The position numbers were made by a program, and so were the translations under genes. A DNA stretch of 64,000 nucleotides from CALKZN01 sp050633785 (lineage in GTDB: Bacteria; Pseudomonadota; Gammaproteobacteria; Arenicellales; Arenicellaceae): the NCBI GenBank assembly GCA_050633785.1, contig JBOEHE010000028.1, positions 1 through 64,000 on the forward strand, in the 5' to 3' direction. Shown here piece after piece: positions 43,029 to 51,711 of this stretch (position 1 is the stretch's first letter; each line of letters starts with the position of its first letter). The notes beneath the pieces are model-generated. The model had not been told where the DNA came from, did not search any database, and worked only from the letters and a program-made list of their open reading frames with translations.

Positions 43029-44039
43029 ATGAAAGACATCATTCCTATTATTGTCAGTATCTTGTTGTTGGGGGAACCTCAATATACTCCATTGGAATTG
43101 GAAATAATGGCTGATCTGGATGCCCTTGGTACGGACACGGATTTTACTTTGACGGTGGTGGCTGATAATGGTCGCATCCTGACCTATAGCACGGGCAATT
43201 CAAGCCTGATTACCCCATATGAATCCGCATCAACATCCAAATGGGTGACAGCGGCTGTCATCATGTGGTTAGTGCAGAACCAAACCTTGTCTTTGGATGA
43301 TAATCCACAGGATTATATTTCTGGCTGGCCTGTGACCGGCAACTTATCACAAATTACTTTACGGCATTTACTGAGCTTTACTTCCGGTATGTCATCAACT
43401 CCGGGGTGTGTCAATTTACCCAATGCTGATTTCGAGGCATGTGTTGCCAGAATTGCTGTAGACAACATTACAGGAAGTGAACCTGGAGAGGACTTTTATT
43501 ATGCATCCACACATATGCAAGTTGCAGGATTGATGGCGATTAAAGCTTTGAATGTTGCCAGCTGGGAGCAGGTGTTTGCCCTGTTTAAAACTGAGTTTGG
43601 TCTATTTGCTGATTCCTACTATAACTTACCTTCCGCTACCAATCCGCGCTTGGCTGGTGGTATGACATGGACTGCCAGTGATTATCGACAATTTTTGAAC
43701 AAGTTGAAGGCATTGGAAATAATCGACCAGACCGGCTGGAGTATGATGTCGAGCAATCAGATAACAATGGCGCAGATAGTTAATTCTCCTGGGTTGAACG
43801 AATGGCGTTACGGTCTGGGCCTGTGGCTGGAATGCCCGGTGTCTGCACCCAATTGCACAAACGCAGATCGAGTATCAAGTCCCGGTGCCTATGGTGCATA
43901 CCCTTTTATCGATTATCAATATAACTACTACGGCTTGATTGCCCGGCAGGGTGAACTGGGAACCTTTGATAATGGCTATGCCGTTTTCACCAGCATCTCG
44001 GCAAAGCTAGCCACCTGGGCGATGGAAAATCAGGATTAA
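43029..44039 (+). CDS. Class C beta-lactamase-like serine hydrolase
   Basis: 336 residues. ESASTSKWVTAAVIMWLVQ holds the catalytic SxxK (Ser-Thr-Ser-Lys, about residue 73), followed by LSLDDNPQDYISGWP and ITLRHLLSFTSGM, the beta-lactamase/DD-peptidase class C pattern. A Tyr in FYYASTHMQ fits the second YxN/S motif. A short hydrophobic N-terminus may be a signal peptide, but it is weak. Likely an esterase or peptidase; real beta-lactamase activity is not implied. The stop is 3 bases before the GyrB-like gene. Confidence 0.8.
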   Translation: MKDIIPIIVSILLLGEPQYTPLELEIMADLDALGTDTDFTLTVVADNGRILTYSTGNSSLITPYESASTSKWVTAAVIMWLVQNQTLSLDDNPQDYISGWPVTGNLSQITLRHLLSFTSGMSSTPGCVNLPNADFEACVARIAVDNITGSEPGEDFYYASTHMQVAGLMAIKALNVASWEQVFALFKTEFGLFADSYYNLPSATNPRLAGGMTWTASDYRQFLNKLKALEIIDQTGWSMMSSNQITMAQIVNSPGLNEWRYGLGLWLECPVSAPNCTNADRVSSPGAYGAYPFIDYQYNYYGLIARQGELGTFDNGYAVFTSISAKLATWAMENQD

Positions 44040-44042
44040 ACA

Positions 44043-45068
44043 ATGAAAAAAGAACAGTCGAAGCAGAATGTTAAAGTCCTTTCGTTTAAAGAGGCTATAA
44101 GAAAACGACCTGGTATGTATTTTGGTGAAATTAACTCTCTAGCGGTTAATAGAGCAATTTATGAAGCTGTGGCTAATTCTGTAGATCAATACTTGGCTGG
44201 TTTAGCGACTAAGGTTAGTTTGGAAATAAAAGACGACCTGATTCTCGTTTCTGACGATGGGCCAGGGTTGCCATATGAACAGCCCGCACCTGACAGCAAA
44301 TTTTCAAGTTTGGCTGAATATTACCTGATGAACCACCATGACTCTCCGACGGCTGATGACCATGCTCCTCATATCCATTTAATTGGTGGTGGGTTGGGGT
44401 TGGCTGCTCTCAATGTCGCTTCTGAGTATATCAACGTTAGAAGCTCAAATGGCTCTTCGGTTTGGAGTCAGCAGTTTGGACGAGGTGAAATACTAAAGCA
44501 AGCTATCAGCAAAGATTGTCAAAACCCAAGCGGAACAACTTTAGAAATAAAACTAGATAGAGATATTTTTCAGGAGTATAAAGCGGACCATTTTGACGCA
44601 AGAAAAACTCTGTTTGAGCTGGCTCATTTCTATCCCGGTCTTAAAGTATGTTTTCAGGGCGAAACTTTTATTGCACGCAAAGGTTTATTGGACTTGGCTT
44701 TTATTCATTATCGGAATCTGCCAGTGGCAATAGATTTTAGTCCTGCTGTAAGGTTCTTTTTTCATGAATCTCTGGAAGGGGTTCAAGTTCAGGTTGCGGC
44801 TATTGGTGATGCGGATAAATCTACGCAATACCTTTCCTGGGTCAACGGCACTTCCTCGGTTGAAGGCGGAACACATGTTGATGCCCTGAATAATGTATTT
44901 GCAGCAGCAAACTGGCGTCCCGGTCTGGCTTTGATTCACGTCATTATGCATGATCCTCGATATGCTGGTCCCAGCAAGGATGCGTTGAAGAGTGTCGAAG
45001 TGAAAAAAGTAATTGAGACTCTCTTAACTGAACCAATTAAAGCGTTTCGAGCAAGTTTGATTAAATAG
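44043..45068 (+). CDS. Stand-alone GyrB/ParE-type ATPase domain protein
   Basis: 341 residues. KRPGMYFGE is the type II topoisomerase ATPase start. GHKL motifs: AVANSVDQY (N box), SDDGPGLP (G1), LIGGGLGLAALNV (G2) and GTTLEIKL (G3). The second half is the transducer domain: NGTSSVEGGTHVDALNN and DPRYAGPSKDALKSVEVK, in which GPSK takes the place of the QTK loop. The protein ends there: TOPRIM and the tail of GyrB/ParE are missing, so it cannot cut DNA by itself. No parC/gyrA gene is near. Either a GyrB decoy, a free ATPase or a module of an unknown complex. Coupled to the serine hydrolase gene by a 3-base gap. Confidence 0.8.
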   Translation: MKKEQSKQNVKVLSFKEAIRKRPGMYFGEINSLAVNRAIYEAVANSVDQYLAGLATKVSLEIKDDLILVSDDGPGLPYEQPAPDSKFSSLAEYYLMNHHDSPTADDHAPHIHLIGGGLGLAALNVASEYINVRSSNGSSVWSQQFGRGEILKQAISKDCQNPSGTTLEIKLDRDIFQEYKADHFDARKTLFELAHFYPGLKVCFQGETFIARKGLLDLAFIHYRNLPVAIDFSPAVRFFFHESLEGVQVQVAAIGDADKSTQYLSWVNGTSSVEGGTHVDALNNVFAAANWRPGLALIHVIMHDPRYAGPSKDALKSVEVKKVIETLLTEPIKAFRASLIK

Positions 45069-45087
45069 TTCAAGCTGTCCGGGTGTG

Positions 45088-46401
45088 CTAGCTCTTTTTT
45101 CGAGCGGCCTGGTCCAGGTTTCGTAAATAACGCAGTTTTTCAGCAATTTTGATTTCCATGCCGCGTTCTACTGGGTGATAGAAAACTGCGTTGTTGAGTT
45201 CTTTGGGCAGGTATTCCTCTCCTGCAGCATAGCCTTCATCTTCATCGTGAGCATAGCGATAGTCTTTGCCATAATCGAGGTCTTTCATCAGATTAGTCGG
45301 CGCGTTACGCAAATGCAGTGGCACTTCCAGAGAACCACTCAGTTTAGCTGCCTGCATGGTTTCTTTAAAGGCGGTGTAGACCGCATTGCTTTTCGCAGCA
45401 ATGGCAAGGTAGACCACGGCCTGTGCTATAGCCAGTTCTCCTTCTGGACTACCCAGACGTTCCTGTACATCCCAGGCATTAAGTGTGATTTGCAGGGCTC
45501 TGGGATCGGCATTGCCTATATCTTCAGAAGCCATTCGTACCACACGCCTAGCTATATACAATGGGTCGCAGCCGCCATCCAACATGCGACACAACCAGTA
45601 TAACGCGCCATCTGGATTTGAACCGCGTACGGACTTATGCAAAGCAGATATCTGGTCATAAAAGGCTTCACCGCCTTTGTCAAAGCGGCGAAAAGAACCG
45701 CCAGCCAGTACTTCATCCAGCAGTTCTGCACTGATCTCATCTTTGTTGGCAAGATCAGCGGCTACCTCGAGCAAGGTTAGAGCACGTCTGGCATCACCAT
45801 CGGCATAGCTGGCCAGTTGGTCACGTAACTCGTCTGCCATGCTCAAATTTAAGTGGCCGAGGCCGCGCTCTTCATCACCCAGAGTACGGTCAATCAACTT
45901 TCTAATAGCTGAGGCATCGATAGAACGCAGAACATAGACTCGAACTCGAGATAATAATGCATTGTTCAGTTCGAAGGAGGGATTCTCTGTGGTTGCGCCA
46001 ACAAAAATAATAGTGCCATCCTCGATATGCGGTAAAAAAGCATCCTGCTGTGCTTTGTTAAACCGGTGCACCTCATCTACGAATAGAACGGTGTTGCGTT
46101 GCTGCATTTGCTGGCGAAGCTGAGCCTGTTCTACGGCATTGCGGATATCTTTGACGCCGCTTAATACAGCCGACAAACTGACAAACTCAGCCTGGCTTTG
46201 CGTAGCCAGTAATCTGGCCATAGTCGTTTTGCCAGTGCCTGGAGGTCCCCAGAAGACCATCGAGTGAAGCTGTCCGGTGGTGATCGCCTGCAGTAGAGGT
46301 TTGTTGTCACCAAGAAGATGTGATTGACCAACGACCTCATCAATCGTTTGTGGCCGCATGCGGTCGGCTAATGGACGTGTTATGTCAGAAGAATGAGGCA
46401 T
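45088..46401 (-). CDS. rarA: Replication-associated recombination protein RarA
   Basis: 437 residues, AAA+ ATPase. LADRMRPQTIDEVVGQSHLL, Walker A FWGPPGTGKTTMARL, Walker B VLFVDEVHRF and sensor GATTENPSFELN are diagnostic of RarA (MgsA). The C-terminal helical domain has IARRVVRMASEDIGNADPRA and LPLHLRNAPTNLM-like sequence. It acts at stalled replication forks and is a tetrameric partner of SSB. Length matches the family. In many gammaproteobacteria it sits near lolA and serS, which is not the case here. Confidence 0.95.
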   Translation of the reverse strand: MPHSSDITRPLADRMRPQTIDEVVGQSHLLGDNKPLLQAITTGQLHSMVFWGPPGTGKTTMARLLATQSQAEFVSLSAVLSGVKDIRNAVEQAQLRQQMQQRNTVLFVDEVHRFNKAQQDAFLPHIEDGTIIFVGATTENPSFELNNALLSRVRVYVLRSIDASAIRKLIDRTLGDEERGLGHLNLSMADELRDQLASYADGDARRALTLLEVAADLANKDEISAELLDEVLAGGSFRRFDKGGEAFYDQISALHKSVRGSNPDGALYWLCRMLDGGCDPLYIARRVVRMASEDIGNADPRALQITLNAWDVQERLGSPEGELAIAQAVVYLAIAAKSNAVYTAFKETMQAAKLSGSLEVPLHLRNAPTNLMKDLDYGKDYRYAHDEDEGYAAGEEYLPKELNNAVFYHPVERGMEIKIAEKLRYLRNLDQAARKKS

Positions 46402-46424
46402 AACAACAGTTTAATGCAAATCGA

Positions 46425-47015
46425 TTATAAACTTAAGGTCTTGATCAATTGCTTGGCATTGGCCATGGCATTTTCTGCCTCAACCGGGTCCAATTTGTCA
46501 ACAATGATCTGTCGTATATCGGTCAAGCCAATAAACCCTAGAACTTGACGCAGATAGGCACTCATAAAATCGTTGCTGCTTCCTATCGGAGTGCCGCCAG
46601 TTGTGGTGATCAGATAGACGATTTTCTGGTTAAGCAAGCCTTCAAACCCTTGTGGGTTTGTGCTGAATGTTTTACCGAGGCGGCATATCTGGTCGATATA
46701 GGTTTTCAAGGAGCCACTGATGGTGAAGTTGTACATCGGAGCCCCGATAATGATGACATCACTATCGATTAGTTCGTTAACGAGTTTATCAGAGGGTTCC
46801 AGAGTCGCTTTTTGTTCGGCTGTCAGAACATCTTCGGGCACATAATAATTGGCAATCATCTCATCGGTGATGAACGTCAGGCCTTTGGCTAAATCACGCT
46901 CAATAACCTTACTCTCTGGATGTAATTGCAACAAACGTTCAGCTAGCAAATTGCTGAGTTGTCTGCTTCTGGAAGTACCCAAGCGAGCACTGGAATGAAT
47001 TTTAAGAATGTTCAT
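46425..47015 (-). CDS. azoR: FMN-dependent NADH:quinone reductase / azoreductase
   Basis: 196 residues, full flavodoxin-like fold: ILKIHSSARLGTSRSRQLSN (FMN phosphate site), IIIGAPMYNFTISGSLKTYI, and VYLITTTGGTPIGSS. This is the AzoR family, dimeric cytosolic enzymes that reduce quinones and azo dyes with NADH, likely for defence against electrophiles. It lies 23 bases after the rarA start region in the same direction but is not a functional partner. Divergent from the DUF3820 gene. Confidence 0.9.
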   Translation of the reverse strand: MNILKIHSSARLGTSRSRQLSNLLAERLLQLHPESKVIERDLAKGLTFITDEMIANYYVPEDVLTAEQKATLEPSDKLVNELIDSDVIIIGAPMYNFTISGSLKTYIDQICRLGKTFSTNPQGFEGLLNQKIVYLITTTGGTPIGSSNDFMSAYLRQVLGFIGLTDIRQIIVDKLDPVEAENAMANAKQLIKTLSL

Positions 47016-47097
47016 GTACTGTCAGGACGATATATCCTATATCTGGAAATAGTTTTTTGCGCTATTCTACCGCTTAACAGCCCAAGGAGGTAATAAA

Positions 47098-47343
47098 ATG
47101 GAGACTATTTTCTCCAAAGAATCGTTAATTAAACTGGCTAATTGGCAAATGCCCTTTGGTAAATATCAAGGACAAGTTTTGATTGACTTGCCTGAAGAAT
47201 ATTTGTTCTGGTTTCAAAAGAAGGGTTTCCCTGAAGGTGAGTTAGGTCAGCTGATGGCGCTGGCCCTGGATCTGAAAATTGAAGGTTTGGATTCTGTGGT
47301 AAAACCGTTGAAAGGGAGAAACCTCGACAGTTATAGCGAATAG
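47098..47343 (+). CDS. DUF3820-family protein
   Basis: 81 residues with a strong ribosome site AAGGAGGT upstream. MPFGKYQGQVLIDLPEEYLF, then WFQKKGFPEGELGQLMALAL is the DUF3820 pattern; length is normal. It is a small cytoplasmic protein; the family is of unknown role and often labelled as a quorum-sensing-regulated factor, which is not shown here. The SGNH hydrolase starts 7 bases later, so the two are an operon. Confidence 0.85.
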   Translation: METIFSKESLIKLANWQMPFGKYQGQVLIDLPEEYLFWFQKKGFPEGELGQLMALALDLKIEGLDSVVKPLKGRNLDSYSE

Positions 47344-47350
47344 GTTTGTT

Positions 47351-47974
47351 ATGAATATTCTTGTCTATGGTGATTCAATGTCCTGGGGAATTATTCCGGA
47401 AAGTCGGCAACGTCAACCGTTTGCGAAACGATGGACGGGTGTTTTGCAACAGGCATTAGGTAATTCGTATCGAGTTATCGAAGAGTGCCTGAATGGCAGA
47501 ACAACTCAGTTTGATGATCCGAGCCGACTGGCTAGAAACGGATTAAGCACTATTAATATGATTTTGGAAACGCATGCTCCAATTGATCTCGTTATTGTGA
47601 TGTTGGGCATCAATGATTTTCAAGATGTGATCGGTGCTACAGCGAGAGATAGTGTGAAGGGACTGAGGAAATTGGTGGCGCAAATTCAGTCTTTTAAGCC
47701 AGAGTCGATGCAAGTTCCGGCGGCTGTTATGGTTATTATTCCTCCAGAGATACAAAAACCACGTTCTATCATGAGTGCTAAGTTCTCTGGTTATGCCCGA
47801 GCTGAGCATTCAGAGAAAGAATATATTGCCGCTTTGGCCGATTTATCTGTGTCTACAGTACTGTCTTCAGCAGTGATTGGCCTAAGCAAGGTTGATGGCA
47901 TCCATTTAGATGAGGCAGATCATCTGACATTGGGGCGACATATCGCTCTACAGCTAAGCAAGCAACAGCGATGA
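47351..47974 (+). CDS. SGNH/GDSL hydrolase (arylesterase-like)
   Basis: 207 residues. Block I YGDSMSWG with the catalytic Ser (about residue 9), block II glycine/asparagine NGRTTQF, block III MLGINDFQD, and block V DGIHLDEADH with Asp and His. No signal peptide, so probably cytoplasmic. Esterases of this group act on short acyl or aryl esters; the natural substrate is unknown. It is in an operon with the DUF3820 gene and is not linked to the MBOAT operon 17 kb away. Confidence 0.85.
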   Translation: MNILVYGDSMSWGIIPESRQRQPFAKRWTGVLQQALGNSYRVIEECLNGRTTQFDDPSRLARNGLSTINMILETHAPIDLVIVMLGINDFQDVIGATARDSVKGLRKLVAQIQSFKPESMQVPAAVMVIIPPEIQKPRSIMSAKFSGYARAEHSEKEYIAALADLSVSTVLSSAVIGLSKVDGIHLDEADHLTLGRHIALQLSKQQR

Positions 47975-48019
47975 TTTGAAATTTGAATATGCTTTCTTTT
48001 TGTAACCGAGGCTGATGTC

Positions 48020-50107
48020 TTATTGTTCGGTTTGAGAGGCTCTGTATCTGGCGATATTGGTTAGCAATAATTCTCGTTGTTCTTGATATAGTCCGATTAT
48101 CTCATTTGCCTGTTGTTGTACCATTTTTGTTGCGGTTGCGGCATCCATGGGTTGTTTAGAGTCTGTTTTTAAGCCTTTTGTGTTCAGCAAGGGACCTTCG
48201 TTTTGAAAACTGCCAATAACCAGTCTGGCGGTATTATTGAGTGCGAGAGACAATGCTTGTTCAGAGAGTTTTGTGCTGAGCAACTCTTCCAGTCTGTCAA
48301 TGAATCTCTTATACAACGAAGGGTGTTTCAAAATAGTCTTACCCAGTTCCGACTCCACGCAGTACGCTATTTCCCATGGGTCTTTCATGGCTCCCATGGC
48401 AGTGACGTGGCAAAGGGTGAACAATTCGTCGGGGTCCCATTTTGATGGTGTGTATTGTTTGATAAAACTGCCGTCAGTGGCTACCGCCGGTTGCTGGATG
48501 AATAAGACCTCATCAACATAATCTCCATTGCTCAATATTGTCGCTGTGGCAAGGTGAGTAATGTATTTATCAAGGTCGAGCACTTTTTCTAATTGAGCAA
48601 TCAGTTCCTGTTCAGACAGGTACTCCATATCAAGAAAGGCATTGACATAGTCGCCCAGAGATTGAGTTGCGGTGCTGGATGAGTATTTGATGGTTGGCAG
48701 AGTCTCAGGATCATCAAGTTTTCTGCGTATAATGCTGGATACTTGACTGAGCTTTTGCGGAAGATATTGTGCCGGATTTTCCAATAAAATATAATTTCCC
48801 TGGCTTTTTTGATCAATGAAAAGTTCGATAAATCGATGTCTCAGAGGGAATAAGCCCAATGATTGCCATAATTGAAATGCTGTATGACTGCGTAGGTTCA
48901 TCGGATCGATGCACATGGCTAGAAGGAAGAAGTCATTACTGGTGGAGAGAGGCATTAAGTTAGAGGGCATGCCTTTGGTCAGTTCTAGTGAGTAACTTTT
49001 TCTCTTGCACAAACGCAGGGAGGACTGGCCTCGTAAATGGGCTTTGGCCGGATAAGCTGTTTCTTCAGGATTCAGTTTTACAGTGAGTCTAAAGTCTTCT
49101 CTGGCAAAATGTTTGATGGAATTTTTATAAATATCCAGCTGTTGTTCGTCAAACTCAAAATACAGTTTTGAAGGGTATTCTTTTATACTATTAACGATTT
49201 TTTCCAAATCACATAGATCATGGTTTTGTTGTTTTGAATTAACTTCAATAGCTGTTGTATAAGCAATACCATTGAGTTGAACTTCAACGGAGTTGCTGTG
49301 GTTCCTATTACATAAGGCTGCTCTATAGAATCCTTGATTTTTATAACTGTCTAGCCAGTTCGATGCTTTTATAATGGAATAATCAGACAATGTCTGCTCA
49401 ACAAAGATATTAGTGACTGGCCATGGACTCAGCATTCTAAGTTGTTGTATGAAGAGCTTACTTAGGCCTGCTTCGCTGATTACGATAGTGCCACGAAAAT
49501 AGTCAGTAGCGCCTGGATCCAGTTGGACTATTTGTTGGAATTTGTCTGCCTCTTGAAAAGAGCTTGGCAAGTTCTGATTAGTTTGAATTTTCTGAATATT
49601 TTCCAGCGTTTTAAGTAGCTGATGACGGTCATTGGTAAAATCAGTTGCCAAACGCAGTTTGTCCGCATACACATACAAGCCAAACAGTTCGCTCTCTGGC
49701 CGCAGAGTGATCAACTGTTTTGCTGCTGCTGCTATTTCTTTTTGCTTCTCCGGATGTTTGGAGTTAATGATAATGACGGCAACACGTGCCTTGGTTTTTT
49801 TTAGCTTTTGTACTTTTCCAGAAAGAACTGTGCCTGTTTCTGGATTGACAAGTTGCAGGTGGTTTTGCTGGTTAGCTGTTATTGGCTGATGTTGCTGATC
49901 TTTGATAAGAATATCTATGCCGACGCCATTGCCTGGCCAATACTCGATATTGACAAGATCAAGCTGATTTGTTTCTGCTGCAATGCAAGCCAAGGGTGGA
50001 CTTAAACAAAGAATGGTTGCCCATAGCGCTCGCAGCCAGAATGCTCGAGATAACAGCGTTTCATATTGCTGTGTTTGGGTCTTGGAGCTATGGAACCAGT
50101 TGATCAT
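48020..50107 (-). CDS. CotH-family protein with an N-terminal vWA-like region
   Basis: 695 residues. N-terminal hydrophobic region about 20-45, so exported or anchored. Then a domain with VAVIIINSKHPEKQKEI, resembling a vWA fold (about 115-260). The CotH part follows: KAHLRGQSSLRLCKRKSYSL, DPMNLRSHTAFQLWQSLGLF, and FIDQKSQGNYILLENP (about 355-470). CotH proteins are atypical secreted kinases related to FAM20; HtrL-like spore CotH phosphorylates coat proteins. Activity here is inferred. The gene ends an operon VTC - DUF4956 - cotH, 9 bases after DUF4956. Confidence 0.7.
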   Translation of the reverse strand: MINWFHSSKTQTQQYETLLSRAFWLRALWATILCLSPPLACIAAETNQLDLVNIEYWPGNGVGIDILIKDQQHQPITANQQNHLQLVNPETGTVLSGKVQKLKKTKARVAVIIINSKHPEKQKEIAAAAKQLITLRPESELFGLYVYADKLRLATDFTNDRHQLLKTLENIQKIQTNQNLPSSFQEADKFQQIVQLDPGATDYFRGTIVISEAGLSKLFIQQLRMLSPWPVTNIFVEQTLSDYSIIKASNWLDSYKNQGFYRAALCNRNHSNSVEVQLNGIAYTTAIEVNSKQQNHDLCDLEKIVNSIKEYPSKLYFEFDEQQLDIYKNSIKHFAREDFRLTVKLNPEETAYPAKAHLRGQSSLRLCKRKSYSLELTKGMPSNLMPLSTSNDFFLLAMCIDPMNLRSHTAFQLWQSLGLFPLRHRFIELFIDQKSQGNYILLENPAQYLPQKLSQVSSIIRRKLDDPETLPTIKYSSSTATQSLGDYVNAFLDMEYLSEQELIAQLEKVLDLDKYITHLATATILSNGDYVDEVLFIQQPAVATDGSFIKQYTPSKWDPDELFTLCHVTAMGAMKDPWEIAYCVESELGKTILKHPSLYKRFIDRLEELLSTKLSEQALSLALNNTARLVIGSFQNEGPLLNTKGLKTDSKQPMDAATATKMVQQQANEIIGLYQEQRELLLTNIARYRASQTEQ

Positions 50108-50116
50108 GAAACGCAG

Positions 50117-50839
50117 TTAAAGAGTTGCTTGTTTATTGAAATAGATATTCAACTCCTTAGGGTCTAACAAATCCGAGATAGCTGTTTGAATCTCTACAGG
50201 ATCATCTGATTTGATACCGCTGAAACTGAATGAAATGACAGAGCCATCAGCAGATTTGGCCACGCTTTCCATCTTTGGTCGAATCAGTTTTTCTTTTAAT
50301 AAGGTTCTAAGTTCAATGGAATTTTGTTGGTAATTTTCGCTGGAGACCGTCAATATTATCAAACCATTATCGGTAACTCGGTTGACAAGTTGAAAGCCTG
50401 CTTTTTGAATGATTAGGGCAATGCAGGCAAAAATGATCATTATTACCAGGAAATGCAGGCTGAAAGTCGCTGCTGCAATGGATACAGCGATTACCAGCAT
50501 AATGAAACCAATTTCTTCAGGTTCTTTAATAGGAGTTCTGAAGCGTACGATGGATAAGGCTCCAAGTAATCCCAGTGACAGTGGCAATGAAAATTGAATT
50601 GAAATGAAAATACCTGTGACTGATAGTGCCAACAGCGGGAATGCTCTGTGAATCTGGCTGCCGGTTGCGCGGCTGCCATAAAATTTGAGATACAACATTG
50701 AGATGAGCAAGCTGCTGATCAGAGAAACAGTCATAATGATACTGAAGCCACTGACACCGATGTTTTCCAAACCAGTGTTGCCAATCTTCAGTAAATTAGC
50801 GAGAGAGTTTAAGTCGGTTGCTTCTAAATTGTCGTTCAA
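50117..50839 (-). CDS. DUF4956 membrane protein
   Basis: 240 residues with four predicted membrane segments, followed by a soluble C-terminal domain (about 150-240). GSRATGSQIHRAFPLLALSV, then LGLLGALSIVRFRTPIKEPE and IGFIMLVIAVSIAA is the DUF4956 signature. The family is of unknown function and is repeatedly found beside VTC-domain and CotH genes, as it is here. The conserved RFRTPIKEPEE loop may be cytoplasmic and interact with the VTC protein. Confidence 0.85.
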   Translation of the reverse strand: MNDNLEATDLNSLANLLKIGNTGLENIGVSGFSIIMTVSLISSLLISMLYLKFYGSRATGSQIHRAFPLLALSVTGIFISIQFSLPLSLGLLGALSIVRFRTPIKEPEEIGFIMLVIAVSIAAATFSLHFLVIMIIFACIALIIQKAGFQLVNRVTDNGLIILTVSSENYQQNSIELRTLLKEKLIRPKMESVAKSADGSVISFSFSGIKSDDPVEIQTAISDLLDPKELNIYFNKQATL

Positions 50840-50908
50840 AATAAGTTCCAGATGGTTTAATTGCAGATTATTGATTCCAGGTTATTAAGGCTAGAGGGCA
50901 TTATAATA

Positions 50909-51595
50909 CTATCGGGGATCAAACGTTACCTGATGACAGCGACTGATGCATGATAGATATTTTGAAAAAGAAGATTTGCGGACACCAAACTGTGTCAGGA
51001 TGTGCAGATTTTGAGGCATACGGTTCTGGTTGCCTTTGATTTCTATGACTGCCGTTTGTAACTTGGCAGCACTGGCCCCAGGCATCATGCGTTGGTTCCA
51101 GCGGGGAGTCTGGATATTATTATCGATAGAGATTCGATTACCACTGATCGGATCAACAAAACGACGGCGTTGATATTGTATCAATAGTGTTGGAAATAAT
51201 GGCTTATTGATGATGACTCCTTTTGATAGCAGATGAGTTGTTGTGCTGTTCAATGCATCGTCGTCGAGGCTGATAGCGGCCAGGTCTTGTGGTTTCAGAT
51301 CACTTATGACGCGATGTTTTTGTCGTTGTGCTCCAATTCTGAATTTGGCTTCCGCATAGGCAGTTTCAGAAAACCGTTTGCTTACATTATCCTGATACCA
51401 ACGTAATCTGACTTTGGATTTATAATAATCACTGTTAATTTTCTCATTCAGTGAGTCAAATACCTGTGAGTCGTAATATATGCTGAAAATGTTGGCGGCC
51501 GGATGTTGAGTATCTTCCACACACAGGGCTTCAATGATGCTTAAAGCCGGTGTTAATTGATGGTCCGGTATCACAAACTTGAGCTCTGATTCCAT
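50909..51595 (-). CDS. VTC-domain protein (polyphosphate-polymerase-like)
   Basis: 228 residues. A soluble triphosphate-tunnel type fold: KSKVRLRWYQDN, AEAKFRIGAQRQKHRV, LIQYQRRRFVDPISGNRISI, AVIEIKGNQNRMP and SSFSKYLSC. In yeast Vtc4 this domain makes polyphosphate from ATP. Conserved basic and acidic tunnel residues appear present, but catalysis is not proven. No SPX or TM domain is attached. First gene of the VTC - DUF4956 - cotH operon, and divergent from the second CotH-like gene, whose start is 116 bases away. Confidence 0.8.
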   Translation of the reverse strand: MESELKFVIPDHQLTPALSIIEALCVEDTQHPAANIFSIYYDSQVFDSLNEKINSDYYKSKVRLRWYQDNVSKRFSETAYAEAKFRIGAQRQKHRVISDLKPQDLAAISLDDDALNSTTTHLLSKGVIINKPLFPTLLIQYQRRRFVDPISGNRISIDNNIQTPRWNQRMMPGASAAKLQTAVIEIKGNQNRMPQNLHILTQFGVRKSSFSKYLSCISRCHQVTFDPR

Positions 51596-51711
51596 GTTAA
51601 TTGTTTGATATAGTTGCTATTTGTTTTTAAACTTATTTAAACGGGTGAAAATACCATTGTTATTACTGAAAAGCTACTGGTCAGAATTGATGAGTGATAA
51701 ACAGGATTAAG

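Noticed and set aside
47351..47974. The SGNH hydrolase as a DltD-like partner of the MBOAT operon.
   Set aside because: It lies 17 kb away, lacks a membrane anchor or signal peptide, and is in another operon.
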